From Inonotus obliquus (lineage: Eukaryota; Basidiomycota; Agaricomycetes; Hymenochaetales; Hymenochaetaceae), in the NCBI GenBank assembly GCA_032164295.1, contig JAJHTX010000011.1, positions 1,240,001 through 1,304,000 of the forward strand: a stretch of DNA of 64,000 nucleotides, written 5' to 3'. The notes below the pieces were generated by a model, which saw only the letters and a list, made by a program, of their open reading frames with translations, searched no databases and was not told the DNA's origin. Position numbers and translations under genes: made by a program. Numbering within the stretch: the stretch's first letter is position 1; every line of letters starts with the position of its first letter. Positions 1 to 12,587 of the stretch are shown piece by piece.

Positions 1-232
1 AGCTGAAGACCTATATAACTTGATCAAGAGGCATCATCTCAACAGGAATCGGTTTGATTCACATGGGACCGGTTGCTTCGCATTCACCAAGAAGCTATTC
101 GATGCCATGCTCAATGAGAAAGACTGGTTTGATTCAAAGCCTGCAGCAAGAAACAGTTGGATGCTTTCGGTAAGGACGAGATAATAGGAAAAGATTATAT
201 TATACCAAATGGTGAACTCGAGCCATTTTGAT
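1..232 (+). pseudogene. Broken 3' fragment of a DUF7770-like family gene
   Basis: From base 2 a frame reads RFDSHGTGCFAFTKKLF, then breaks near base 150. The next frame carries GKDYIIPNGELEPF and a stop at about 232. This matches the C-terminal half of the two intact genes at 14652-16645 (RYNS.GTGCFHWVK...F followed by .DEYII or NDYII and a G-E-F/L motif). It is therefore a diverged homologue on the opposite strand, cut by the window edge and carrying at least one frameshift. The rest of the gene, if present, lies to the left of the window. The function of the family is unknown. Confidence 0.6.
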
Positions 233-1603
233 CTGATGGTCTGCTGGGAATCACGAGCGCACAAGGTGTCTACTGCGTATGGTAGAATAGTGTTCTTGCT
301 CTTAAAGAAATCCATACGTGTAGTAATCAGCTCTCTATATCACATCAGTTTACTGGACGCCTTGGTGACTGACACGTGTGTTTACGCTGGACGCAGCGTC
401 TCAGTATGCTACTGCTCGACTCCTCTTTCTCGTTCGAGTTTCTTGGAGCAAGGTACGTTTTGTTATCGACCATTTAGATCAACATACTGCTCCAGGGGAA
501 CAGCGGCTACAGAAATGGTCTGCAAGATTCATCCAGACCTATGTCTTTTTCAGAATTACTTTGTGTGAGCTCAGGTGTATTGTCTGGAGGGAAGCAGCAG
601 TAGGAAGGACAGAGAGAACTTTGCTCGACGCAGCCAGTTTGCTCCTTGCATATGGTCCTCATAGATCTGAGAGGACATATCCTGACATTTTCACTCGTAA
701 CATAACCTGTCCTTTTACATCATAAATACTGGAATAAAGCGAGACGTTCACCTGGTTGCTTGATATAGGCCGCAATGGGGTTGCTTTGTACAAAGTGCAG
801 ATATGGCGACGCGGCCGCGACGTTCAAGTTCACGATGAAATTTCACGCTGAAGTATTGCAGCTAGAGTGCGAAATCCGCCTTTTGCCGGATAGACGCAAT
901 CGCGACACTTTCGTTCGGTTGGCTCCAGGCGTTCATAGCTATGCGTGTCTCGGTCAAGTCCAAGCTAGTCCATCGCTTTCGCGCGAACGTAGGGTTCGAT
1001 GAACTTGGGGATATACATCTATTACACGCCGTCAATTTCGAGGTCTATCCTCCCACTCGGGGAGTGAAAATGAACTTCACAACCGATACAGTCCTCCCCT
1101 CCCCCTCCCTGGATCTCGAATTGTCGTGATGTTGAGTACATTACTTAATGAAGGATGTTAACACCAAGATATGTGTGTATGAGCCGCACGAGCCACGTGT
1201 AAGCTAACCTAGAAGATAAGTGGAAGGTGCGTGACACTATCAAGTGCGATGAGAGCGAAATATCGCTTTAATTTTCGCTGTCCAAAGCTGGAGAGAGACG
1301 TGAGACTGGTACATCGGAAAGGCGACCTGTTAGCTGTGCTTAAGGATTGACACGGCGTCACGCAGAAACACCGTTATCATTGATAGGGCTGAGGAACACC
1401 AAGTCGTCCAAGTCCTAAATAGGGCAGACTAACACAGAGACTACGAAGCAGGGGGACTACTGTAGTCTTCTTCTCCAGGAGACTTCCCAGTTTTCTCTCG
1501 TGTAGCTTAGACCCGTTTGCTTGAGGATGCCGAGACTCCGAAAAGGGATCGTCGAGCTGCACATTTCTGGGATAGCATTGATAGTATGTATTTAGATGAC
1601 ACG
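233..1603. other. Intergenic, no supported gene
   Basis: Open frames here (for example on the plus strand at 378-725 and 775-1002) have no recognisable domain, no splice-consistent extension and no homologue elsewhere in the window. The right part is the 3' flank of the mL59 gene. I see nothing further in it. Confidence 0.5.
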
Positions 1604-2587
1604 TCAGAATGGTAGCGGTTCCTTCTTGCGCGGAGCAGTAGGCTTGAGAGGATCGGGGCGCCTCCTCCTGTATACCTGTGATTTGAGAGTCAGTACAATG
1701 ACATCTGAATTTCCGCGAAAGTACGAGCAAGGAGGATATTACTTACATTCTTGAACCTCGTGATACGTTTGGGCATGTCGCGCATGCGGACAGCAATTTG
1801 GGCGCGACGCTTTTCGAGATTGCGTTCCCATTTGTGACCCTTGAACATGCGACGACGGCCTGTGTAGATTGTGAGCCTCTTGCGGGCATTCGTTGGTGCT
1901 TTCCCTGTCCAGCGGAAGATAACGTGCGGATGGCCCAAGGCAGCGATACTGCGTTTAACAGCCCGTTTGGAAGGACGAACTGAGAGTGTTTGGAAAGAAG
2001 ATGAAGATGAAATCAAAACGTTTGTTAGATGAGCTGGACGATTCTTATATCCGTTTCCCGGATGACACACCTTTCTGTTCATCGACTTTCTGAGGAGCCT
2101 CTTCCTGCAACATTGTTTGTTCTTCCTCCTCACGTCTCTTCGCCTCGAGTTTCGCAGACTCCAATTCTTCTACACTGAGCTTCGGACCTGGGGGAAGAAG
2201 ATGTAGCGTTCCCGATGCTCGTGCTTGCTTAACCAGCACGGCCTGACGTCGCAACGAGTAATGTGGTTGCGCCCACTTCTTCCTTTCCTTGTTCTCCGTC
2301 AAGTTTTTTTCGCCCTTTCGTAGCTTCTGTCCAGTTTTTCTGACCTCTCTGTTCGCGCTCTCATCCGAATCTGCATTCGCACGCGTTTTGGGATCGAAAA
2401 GCGGTCGAGGTAGGAACGGGTTGTGCAACGTTAAGTAGGAGGGTACGTGGTTAGCATTGACGTCTTGCAAATAGATGGGTGTCCCCCCGAGTCCTTGGCA
2501 ATTGCGGCGAGTTTCTCCCTTACGACAGAGTCGCTCAAGCTCACGCGTACGAAAACGCCGGAGTAGCTTGGGCACGGCCTTGGACAT
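1604..2587 (-). CDS. MRPL25: Mitochondrial large-subunit ribosomal protein mL59 (yeast MRPL25 family)
   Basis: Component of the fungal mitochondrial 54S ribosomal subunit. Three exons join in frame: 2587-2071, 1979-1747 and 1675-1604, giving 249 codons plus a 23-residue tail, about 273 aa. Donors are GTGTGT and GTAAGT; acceptors are CTCAG and CACAG. The N-terminus (KAVPKLLRRFRTRELERL) and the segment YSLRRQAVLVKQAR followed by LLPPGPK are what I recall as the conserved parts of fungal mL59. The C-terminal FKGHKWER and MPKRI motifs are also typical. The middle is charged and low in complexity. The protein is longer than the yeast one (157 aa), as is usual in filamentous fungi. It is divergent from the CBM1 gene, with about 550 bp between them. 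The alternative, another Arg/Lys-rich mitoribosomal protein, is less likely because both halves match. Confidence 0.82.
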
Positions 2588-3135
2588 TGTCGTCTACAGT
2601 CTGTGTGCAACTTGAATTGCCATGTCGAACAGCCAAGCACAACGTAATTCATGTCGATCCGGCAGATGGCGGATTTCGAGCTCCGCGGAAATATTATTTT
2701 TCAATCACCCACTAATTCAAAAGTTCTACACAGAGAGGAGTCATATCGTATGTATATTGTTGCCTGTCATCTGATTTATCGTATTTCGATATGTAGTGAT
2801 ATCTCGAATAAATCACCCTGCCAGCAATTCAACGCTTCACGAGTTTTCCCCGACAATTCTCACCGGTCAACGAGTTATCACCACGAACCGTCACCAGTCG
2901 ATGGACGCCAAAAATAGACGCACCTCTTACGCCGGGGTGACACCAGGTATCTCGGATCTTTGCCAGGACTTTAGAGTCCTCTCTCTCCGCCAGGATCTTA
3001 CACCTCACAAGCTACCCGATACTTTTCCGACCAGACTGGCATCTTCAATGCATCCACTCGGGACCATATAAAGGCTAGCACTTGGTAGCCATACAGCTAC
3101 AAAGAGCCCGCCTTCTAGGTCTCGCGAATCTCGGA
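2588..3135. promoter_or_regulatory. Divergent promoter region between mL59 and the CBM1 gene
   Basis: A 548 bp spacer lies between two divergent start codons. The only clear element is a TATA box (TATAAA at 3067-3072) 64 bp upstream of the CBM1 start codon. I do not see a TATA box facing mL59, which is usual for housekeeping genes. Small open frames here have no support. Confidence 0.5.
3067..3072 (+). promoter_or_regulatory. TATA box of the CBM1 gene
   Basis: TATAAA sits in the context ACCATATAAAGGC, 64 bp before the ATG at 3136. That spacing gives a short 5' leader, as expected for a strongly expressed secreted-enzyme gene. Confidence 0.6.
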
Positions 3136-4177
3136 ATGTTCAACAAAATCACCTTGGCAACCGCTCTGCTTTCTGGTTGTGGCGCTCTTGCGCAATCGAC
3201 GGCACCAGAATGGGGTCAGTGTGGTGGTACCGGTTGGACTGGGCCGACTGCGTGTACGCCAGGATGGGTGTGTACGTACAGCAACCCATACTATAGTCAG
3301 GTGAGAAATTCCTCCTTCTAGGATGGAGTGGCGAGTGCTCTTTGAGTCTAACAAGAAGTCGGCCAACCATTCTGTCGTTTCGTTCGTTAGTGTCTTCAAG
3401 GAACTGCGCCTTCTTCCAGTGCTCCTACTTCCGCGCCTCCCGCGTCTTCCCCTCCAGCTACTAGTACCGCCGGATCTTCTATTCCCTCTGGGACCGCTAC
3501 TGCGGGTCCGACAGGCGCGACTCTCCTCACTGGAAATCTCTGGATTCGCGCTGTGGTACGCATGCTGTCTCTTCTAACATCGATTTAATCCATGGTAAAT
3601 GAATGGCGTTGTCCTGCGTAGGAAGATCCAAACTTCCATACATATCTGCAATCCGCAGATGTTGGGCAACCTGGACCTGCAGTATTTGGGAACTACATTT
3701 CTGCTGCACAGTTCCAGCTTAATGATGGGCAGGTCGAGCAGCAACTTGCAGATGGCAGCATTCTCTATCTTAATGGTGAGTTCGACCCTTCCGGAAGATT
3801 TCCAGAGACTGATGCACTTGTCCTGAATTTCGTGATATATGCAGTAAATGTGACTACAGCGTCAACAGCGAAGTATCTCCCAACCTTCTTCGCCACGACG
3901 AAGGAATCAACGGGGACTTGGGCATTCCAGGGTGACGGTCTGACGTGGACTGCCCCGAATATCCCGCGTCAGAACATTGGTGCCTTCCTTGCGTGCGGGT
4001 CGGGCGTACCAACTGTCAATATCAACCTCGGAGCGTGAGTATATCGCAATGGAGTTGAAATTGTCGGAAATACTTACGAATGTGCCTCCGCTTTCACATA
4101 GCTATGCATACATGACCCCTGCAGGATGCGCGGATGAGACACTCAATTATTACAACGGCGCGACTGCGGTCGATTAA
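3136..4177 (+). CDS. Secreted protein with N-terminal CBM1 cellulose-binding module and a C-terminal domain of unknown function
   Basis: Five exons: 3136-3300, 3391-3555, 3622-3775, 3845-4034 and 4102-4177. All junctions agree in phase and give 249 aa. Residues 1-19 are a signal peptide ending in GALAQ. A complete CBM1 follows (about 22-57): [13 protein letters not shown], then [12 protein letters not shown]. Its four cysteines and aromatic face (W, Y, Y) are all present. The CBM's last cysteine lies in exon 2, so the first intron cuts the module just before it. Next comes a Ser/Thr/Pro/Ala linker of about 45 residues. The C-terminal ~145-residue domain begins [20 protein letters not shown] and ends [16 protein letters not shown] do not recognise it as a named glycoside hydrolase, AA9 or expansin domain. 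The protein is probably extracellular and cellulose-associated. The start was chosen because it gives a perfect signal peptide. Confidence 0.9.
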
Positions 4178-5606
4178 GGAGCGTTGAAATTGATATTGAA
4201 TTGGCCTAATTTCCAAATACTTGTTTGCCTCAATGCTCGATTTGGAGACGCTTTTCTTGGATCAAATGGGATTGCGATGCAACCTAAATTCAAGATGCGC
4301 ATCCGCAATCCTCCGCGACGTGGTCATAGGACCATTACTGCATAATTAATTAGATTGGCTTCGTAAAAGCTTCCGTTAGATCGAACCCTAACATTCTTCA
4401 TGGAGCATGCAACATACCTGGATTCAGCGAATGGCACTGTACTGCCCAAAGGCCATGAACTCGCATGTCGCTCTGGCATATTCCGGCGTTCGCCTTCCCA
4501 AAATCGATAGAATCAATAACTGTCTGTTTCCCCGCGCTGCAAGCGATAGAGAAAGTGCATCATCTGCTTCTCCGCAGTATTAGTATCGTCATACCGCGAA
4601 CAGAAGATTACTGAGAATCCGACATACCGTGTGCAGTACAACACGAGGCCGCTCTTCTGTCGAAAACATTCCGAAGAAGGCACTAAAGGAGATCTACTAG
4701 CTTACTGGTAACACCACCTGGCAACACCCAAGAGCTTCACGAAGGCACAGAAAAACGCAAATACGTAACATGCATCTGTTTCGTTGCTTCACTAACGTGT
4801 GAGGGATCCACGCAAGTATACCTCCGGATAGTTCTGGATGTTCGTCCACATCTGCCCATAATTCGATCCTCGTTTCTATTGGTCGATGCCGACGTGGAGG
4901 TCTGTTCTGATAGCTCGAGATGGACTGCCTATGCGTGGTAGTGATGCAATGATTGGAGTCGAGGGAACCGTGAGGTGAATTTGCCAGAGAAAAGCAGCAG
5001 AGTGATTGTTGTGAGAAAGCGGTAAAGCATAGTTCTTAGATAGGAGCGTTCCTCAAAGCAGAAACCCAGAAGTCCAGCTATTCAAATGCAGCAATGATTA
5101 CCAGAGAACGTAGAAATGGTCGTGAGTATTGTTTGGGTTGAGGTAGAATAAGATAGGCGGTTGATCAAAAATGGAATGCCGTTCACACGGTGTACCCGTG
5201 TGGGCCTGCATGGTCGCTCCTTTTCAAATCAACGGCTTTCGTTGTCCCACCGCATTCCTGCTCCTCCTCCCCCTCCTCCATCGTCCTCCTCAGCAATCTT
5301 CTTTGATCTCATTTTTAACGAGTCTATAGACACCTCAAGTCCGTATACCTGGCGCTGGCTGCCCTATCTAGCTCACCGTTGACCCCTTGTTTTCGTTCTT
5401 TCCTCGCAGGTCGGACCGTGTTGCGTTATCCGAAAAGCCCAGAAACAGGTCACCTTTCCTCGATTCTCGACGCCCCAGAAGCTCTCTCATTCTTATTCCA
5501 GTCTTCCCCGTCTCTCTCAGGTACCTCCCGCTTCGTGTGTTGCACACTTATACTTGGCTTTTCTACGTCTTGACGGTGATTATACGAAGGCGCGACCAGT
5601 TAGGAC
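4178..5606. other. Intergenic and GLC7 5' region
   Basis: No supported gene. About 5255-5290 is a CT-rich tract (CCTCCTCCCCCTCC), typical of basidiomycete core promoters, and it probably belongs to GLC7 downstream. Short open frames at 5161-5650 run through this tract and the leader and look like artefacts. Confidence 0.5.
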
Positions 5607-7292
<1,686 letters not shown>

Positions 7293-8315
7293 TCCTTTCC
7301 TGCTGCGGGGGACGCCGTTACCGTCGCTGGCGCTGTCACCATCTCTGCCGTCACCATCACCCACATTCCATCTTACTTTGTTTTCCCAGTGTACGACATG
7401 GCGAAGACATTTCCGTATCTGTTTGACGAGGTGGAGGCGGAAAAGTGTCGTCATATCATCCAGGGTAAGGTCGGGGGAAGAAGAGAGGACGTTGGCGTGT
7501 AGGTGGTTGCTTGGTGCTCATTGGGGTGTTTGCGCGGGGACATATACGGTGTTCGTTACATACTAGTGGGCTGGTCCGAGGAGATAGCAGGGTAATTCGA
7601 CGGGCGGCTGAGGATGCTGGCGGGCTGGCGTCGGTTGTTGGCGTGTCGGTTGTCCCCTGCGCGCCGTTGGGTTGATCATTCACAGATTACACGTTTGCGG
7701 GCTGTCTCTTGCTGAAGTACGATATATTATTACGGTCGTCCATTCTTTACTCTCTATACTGTCTTTCTATACTTTTTCTACTTCTACTTTGCTTTTGTGT
7801 GTGTGCCTACTCTGCCTGTCCCGCCCAGCCCCATCCTGCCCTGTCCATCACCTCGAGCAGCACATCCATCCCATTCACTTTCCCACTCCCTTCTCTGTTC
7901 CCTTTTTCTCTCTACTCTTTCATCTCATTACATTCACATGTTTATTGCGAGTCTCCTCTTTCACCATCTCCAACTCATCGTGCGTCGAGCTGACAGTGAT
8001 AGGGTTGTACCTACCAAGCCCAAGGACAGAAGACAGAAGAAAAAGGCTCAACAAAAGAGTGGATACATACTCGGTGTGATCCTGACAGTGATAATACTAA
8101 GGGCAAGTACATTCTCGTATGTAAGTATTCTGTCTGTTTAGTCGGTGAGGGGAGAATTGGACCGTATGGACCAATATAGTAAATCGATGGTCCGTGACTG
8201 CCCGTCAAAATTCCGCGCGTTCCCACGCGGATTAGTTTGCCCTGCATGAAAATTGCCGAAAAATCGGACAGTTAATTCTAATCGAGGAAATATTATCTGA
8301 AAGTTGACAGTTTTG
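7293..8315. other. GLC7 3' flank and pyrimidine-rich intergenic DNA
   Basis: No supported gene. 7740-7990 is strongly CT-rich on the plus strand, so it is open in several frames without coding features. It may be the promoter of a lost gene. Confidence 0.45.
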
Positions 8316-8508
8316 GATGGTACCTTCAGTCACTACGCAAGCTCTAATTGGGAATCTCTGTTATTACTTGGGGTAAGTATCTAAGTATCTAATGAATGTA
8401 TCTAATGAATGGTTTTGCTGCATCTGACTCCTGAGTCGTATGTCCAAGGTCACATATGGAATCTCAGCATTGGGCCAGAGGCGATATACTCGATCAGTCG
8501 TTGATTGG

Positions 8509-9957
8509 TCAGTAGAATGTTCCTTCAGTTCCCGGTATGATATACTCATTCTCTATCACTTCACCCTTCTTGATTTTATCCATCTTTCCTTTGACCGTTG
8601 ATGCGTCTGTCGTTGACTGGAACATCTTGTTATAGATCATTCCTTGGAAAAAACACTTGACCCAATGGAAGCGGCCGTTTCCGTCACTGTTGTAACGGAA
8701 ACGGCCAAAGCCGCATTCGTCAAGTAAGAAAAGAATATCAGTGAGTGTAACGAGGACCCCTCTTAATCCCGATTGATGCCTGAGTCCAGAAGGGGTCAAA
8801 TTATCCAGATTTTTCGGGCCCTGACGGGCCCGTTTTATCCAGATTGGCTGAGGCCTTGGAGATTTCTTCTCATTTTGTCCGGATTTTGGCCTCAGACCTA
8901 GAAAAAGCTAAGAAACGTGAAGATCTGGCCCTGGGCAGTCAAAAAAAAAATGTATTACATCCTTCCTGTACCTATGTAGATATCCTGCAGAATAAAACTG
9001 AAGCACTACAATGTAAGAGATCTAGAGGCGGAAAAAAGCGATGAAAGTATTATTAATATTGTCCGGTACTTGCCGCCATCTATATAGAATAGTTTTATAT
9101 ATCAAATGAAAGATAAGTAAATCGAAGTTTTTTTCATTTTCCGCCCTCCCGACATAGCAATTTACTTCCAAAAGTGAGTTTTCAAGTAGTTTACATCATC
9201 AACATTCATGTTAATTTCTAATTCTCTCTACATAACTATCTAGATTTTGAGTTTCGTCTTGGGGACTGTACAACACCTGACCGCGTGTCTCACGTGCATT
9301 GTTGGTGCTTATCCGGATTACCTCAGGCCTCTCCCCTCCATACCCCCAAATTAGCAGGAAAATGCCTAGGGCATTTTCCCGAATTTCGGTCCATTTTATC
9401 CGGATTTCCTCAGGCCTTGAGGCTCAAAAGCCCCAGACATTATCCGGAAAAGCCTCAGGCATTGGTTGGGATTAAGAGGGGTCATGTGTAATGCCCTCTC
9501 TCAAGGCACACTCATATCTCAGATCATGTATGGCTCTTTCGTGATGCTTGTATTTTTTTACATCAAGCCTGGCAACGGATTAGCAAAGTCAACCTTGAAC
9601 GAACTTACTATACACTGACTTGAATGCCCCTGGAAGTGCCATAGTATTGTATTCAGCCACCTTCTCTTGATTGGGCTCAAAATCAATTTGAACATACTCA
9701 GCATACCTGGACACCTCTGCCAGCCTGAATGCCATTATCCAGTGCAGTCGTGTTTTTCCTTTGTACTTAGCATGACGTCAGGAACAAGGAATAGCATTGA
9801 TCACAACGTTAGTGAGAACAATATTTTTTGATGCTCCGTGATTCACCAAATTAGCGTCAAGATATATTTTCGGAGGCCTGTTCAGAACTTTGGCAGGAAC
9901 TTCCTTACTTGTAGTAGCATGCTCGTGCTTGGTCAGAGTTTGACCGGATGGAGACAT
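8509..9957 (-). pseudogene. DUF7770-like gene, copy C, inactivated
   Basis: Starts MSPSGQ at 9957 like its paralogues and aligns with them to the C-terminal IIPGTEGTFY at 8511. Two lesions are visible. An in-frame TGA at 9778-9780 falls where copy B has CGA (Arg). A 733 bp MITE (8753-9485) interrupts the second exon. Outside these, similarity to copies A and B remains high, including the intron position and the LHWI and FHWVK blocks (here RFHWVK). The loss therefore looks recent. Confidence 0.8.
8753..9485. mobile_element. hAT-like MITE inserted in DUF7770-like copy C
   Basis: The ends are inverted repeats: left A(G)GACCCCTCTTAATCCC; right is its complement with AAGAGGGGTCAT. The flanks carry an 8 bp target duplication, GTGTAACG (8745-8752) and GTGTAATG (9486-9493), with one C/T difference. 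Eight-base duplications are characteristic of hAT transposition. The subterminal regions repeat a short motif, CCGGATTTCCTCAGGCC and variants, several times in both orientations, as hAT transposase-binding repeats often do. There is no transposase frame inside, so it is non-autonomous. The pre-insertion site is confirmed by alignment with copy B, which lacks it. Confidence 0.8.
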
Positions 9958-10888
9958 GAAGAAAATATGTGCAGACTAGGGAGAGTGGATTGGACTTGGA
10001 GTCTTGGACGTATCTCTTCGCAAACTCGAAGCTGCTGCAGATGGGGTGAAGGGATATGGAGTGACCCTTGCCAGTGCTCGTCCAATATTTATGCTCATCC
10101 TACCACTATGCAACAAGCAACCCGCAAACTGATTTTGGAACTTTGCATGTTCCATACCATAAACAGCAATAAAATGCAATGACGAGACAGCAAAGTGAAT
10201 TCCATTATTGCAAATAGAGCAAAGTTAGTCAAGGGGTTCATAGTCCTTGTCTCTCTCTCTCTACCATCGCCCCCCTGGGCCCTCGTCTCCTCCAGGGTAT
10301 CCTCTAAGAATACGTCTTCGCGTTCAACTGTCTTCAGCTGTGGTTCTATCACATTTTCTTGCGAGAGTGAATACTCCGTTACAGCTTCAAATCAAGCATG
10401 CCCACTCCTAAGCATCACGGACCACATCATACATGGTATGATCATACCATATATAGTCGCAAAGACGAATGGTCCTTCCTCAATCTGCTGATCAGGTTAC
10501 CAGCCTGCAACAGTGACTGGAGCACCAGAACAATATATCCAAGTTGTGTTTGCATACAACATCCAGGGCCACTACAGCAGATCATGATGCAGTGGGAGTC
10601 GTGTATGGATCAAAGGGATCCCTTCGAAGTCCGACCTCCCACTTATTTGGGTTCAGCACTCACGTGCGCTATCACCCTTGAGAGATCCCTCATGTACTGA
10701 AGCAAGGATAGCCGTCATGAAGAATCCGATGGACTGTGGACAATTAAATTGAATAATGGTGAATATATGCAAAGCAAATGTTGTCGAGGGAGGACAGGAT
10801 ACATGGAGAAGAACGAAGTGGTGTGCTCAGAGGAGTGGAGTATTCCGACTTAGGATTCCGCAGCATAGCGAAGTGGGCCGTATTACTA

Positions 10889-12528
10889 CTGTATGCATCT
10901 GTACGGGTGCAACCAAGACGACTGTGTTACAGCAACGAAACTGCCAACCAGGGCAGGGTTACGCGTTACAGAGCCTATTCCAGGAAACCAAAACAACCGG
11001 TGAAGAGAACTACGTGCGGCTGAGCCCGGTATCGAGCCCGGTATCCCATTCTACACTTACCTCATGCTACGGTACGGTCCCATCCACATCTTCTAGTATC
11101 CACCAGCACACCTAGAGAAACCGTCGGTCCCATTTCTCAAGATACCGAATGCCGAGAGTACCGGTACCGAGCGCCAAGAAACCCGGTACCGAGAATACCG
11201 AGAGTACCGAGTGCCGAGAAACCCGGTAACGAGACAAATTGACAATTCGACATGCTCTCAAGACATGGATCGGACGTCTCCCTCTCTGGTATTCCTTCCT
11301 GATGGTTGGACTATGCATGCCAGTTCTTTGGGGAAGCTCAGGGTTGGTATCCATTAAGGTTTTCAGGTCCGGTACCACCAGGAACGCGTCGGTATCAATT
11401 GGCAGGGGCTCAAATCTCTTGTTCTGAGGACTTTTCATCCAGGGTTACTATATGCTACGTTTTCATTGGTATCTTGTCCTCCCTAACCCTTTCTTGTTGT
11501 CCCCCTGACGGCTATACTGTATTCATTCTTCTTATGACATTTTTCTTTGTTTTGATCTTCCTTTTTACTTTCCCCTTTTGGAATTATGAGCTGACTACGG
11601 TACAGTAGTATAAATATCTCCTCCTGTACGTAGTAGCTCTCCAGGTAATCTTAGGAGCTAGCCTCTAGCGTGAGGGCTCAGGTTTCCTCACCCCCTTCTC
11701 AGTCTCATCTCAGCTTCGTCTCAAGTTCTGTCCCAGTTCCGTCTCAAGTGAACCTCAGGAGTTAGCCTCCCGTGCGAGGGCTCAGGTTTGCTTCCCAGTC
11801 TAGTCGACACCTTCATCTACCAGTCTCCCTCATTCTGTTTCTCGCTATACCACCCTGTGCTAGCTGTTTCCTTGCAGTACCGACCTGTACCGACGTTTTT
11901 CCCACGGTACCGACGTTTTGTTATTCTTCGTATTTTGCACATCCACCTTTCGTTTCTGTACTGAGCTTTTGTTTTACAACGTTTCTGCACATACCGATCC
12001 TGTTCGTTCAAGTACCGACCTGTACCGACATTTTTCCCACGGTACCGACCCTCTCGATTCCGGACAAGAACACATTCCCCTCGACATCTAGCTGATCCAG
12101 CACCCCTTTCTATTATTCCTTTGGTTCTCTTTACATCCCCCTTCTACAGACAACAAGTACCGTGAGCATACTGGATAAGTACTGCCTCATTTGGCCCTCC
12201 CCGTATTCTTATACCATACACCCCTCGACCAGTACCTCCGGTACCGGCCGCGATCTCGCACATTCACCAGATGGAGACGATAGGTCCAAAATGGCTTCCG
12301 AAAGAGGGATACCACACGCCGGGAAACACCTCTTCTGGAAGTGCAATTTACTTCCCGCCCAAGAACATACCAAATATAGGCAAGCTGAGCTATTCCAGAG
12401 AGAATTAGGAAGATTTTTCTGCGTTACGCCCTTTACGAAGCAACCTGACCCTTGCGTTACACGTTACACCAAGCAACGCAACCAAGGCTGCGTTACCGTT
12501 ACAGTTGCACCCGTACAGATGCGTACAG
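10889..12528. mobile_element. TA-target MITE, copy 1 (370 bp, split by a solo LTR)
   Basis: Termini CTGTATGCATCTGTACGG and complementary CCGTACAGATGCGTACAG form inverted repeats of about 26 bp flanked by TA on both sides (10887-10888 and 12529-12530). Without the LTR at 11001-12265 and its duplicated target, the element is exactly 370 bp (112 + 258), the same as copy 2. TA duplication and short CTG termini suggest mobilisation by a Tc1/mariner-type transposase. No coding capacity is visible. Confidence 0.8.
11001..12265 (+). mobile_element. Solo LTR, family L (copy L1)
   Basis: Begins TGAAGAGAACTACGTG and ends ATCTCGCACATTC. The flanks ACCGG (10996-11000) and ACCAG (12266-12270) are a 5 bp target duplication with one G/A change. 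The LTR contains many TACCGA/GGTACCG repeats, and a TATA box (TATAAATATC) near 11610 preceded by TACGGTACAG. No internal retrotransposon sequence accompanies it, so it is a solo LTR. Relatives lie at 52471-53623, 54071-58196 and 59007-60187. Confidence 0.85.
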
Positions 12529-12587
12529 TATTACAGATCTGGGCCTATACGGCATACGGTCATGTGATAGTGATCAGCTGCGCGATC

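Larger units (their letters stand above)
8316..10835 (-). repeat. Tandem duplication unit C (degenerate copy of the 14446-17250 units)
   Basis: The unit matches the B and A units along most of its length. Its downstream side shares TACTTGGGGTAAGTATC with 14530. Its gene region is homologous. Its upstream side (9960-10270) matches 15420-15720 (for example CGAAGCTGCTGCAGATGG). The far upstream part (10540-10835) matches 16960-17240. The unit thus arose as a segmental duplication and was later separated from unit B by about 3.6 kb of mobile DNA. Confidence 0.8.

Noticed and set aside
209..725. Overlapping plus-strand open frames of 115-119 codons
   Set aside because: They begin inside the pseudogene remnant, show no recognisable domain and have no continuation.
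7672..8141. Three overlapping plus-strand frames of 94-135 codons
   Set aside because: They run through a CT-rich tract that is open in several frames at once, the sign of composition rather than coding.
11112..11438. Antisense frame in L1 with counterparts in the other L copies
   Set aside because: Starts inside the TACCGA repeat region and has no domain. The composition of the LTR keeps several frames open.
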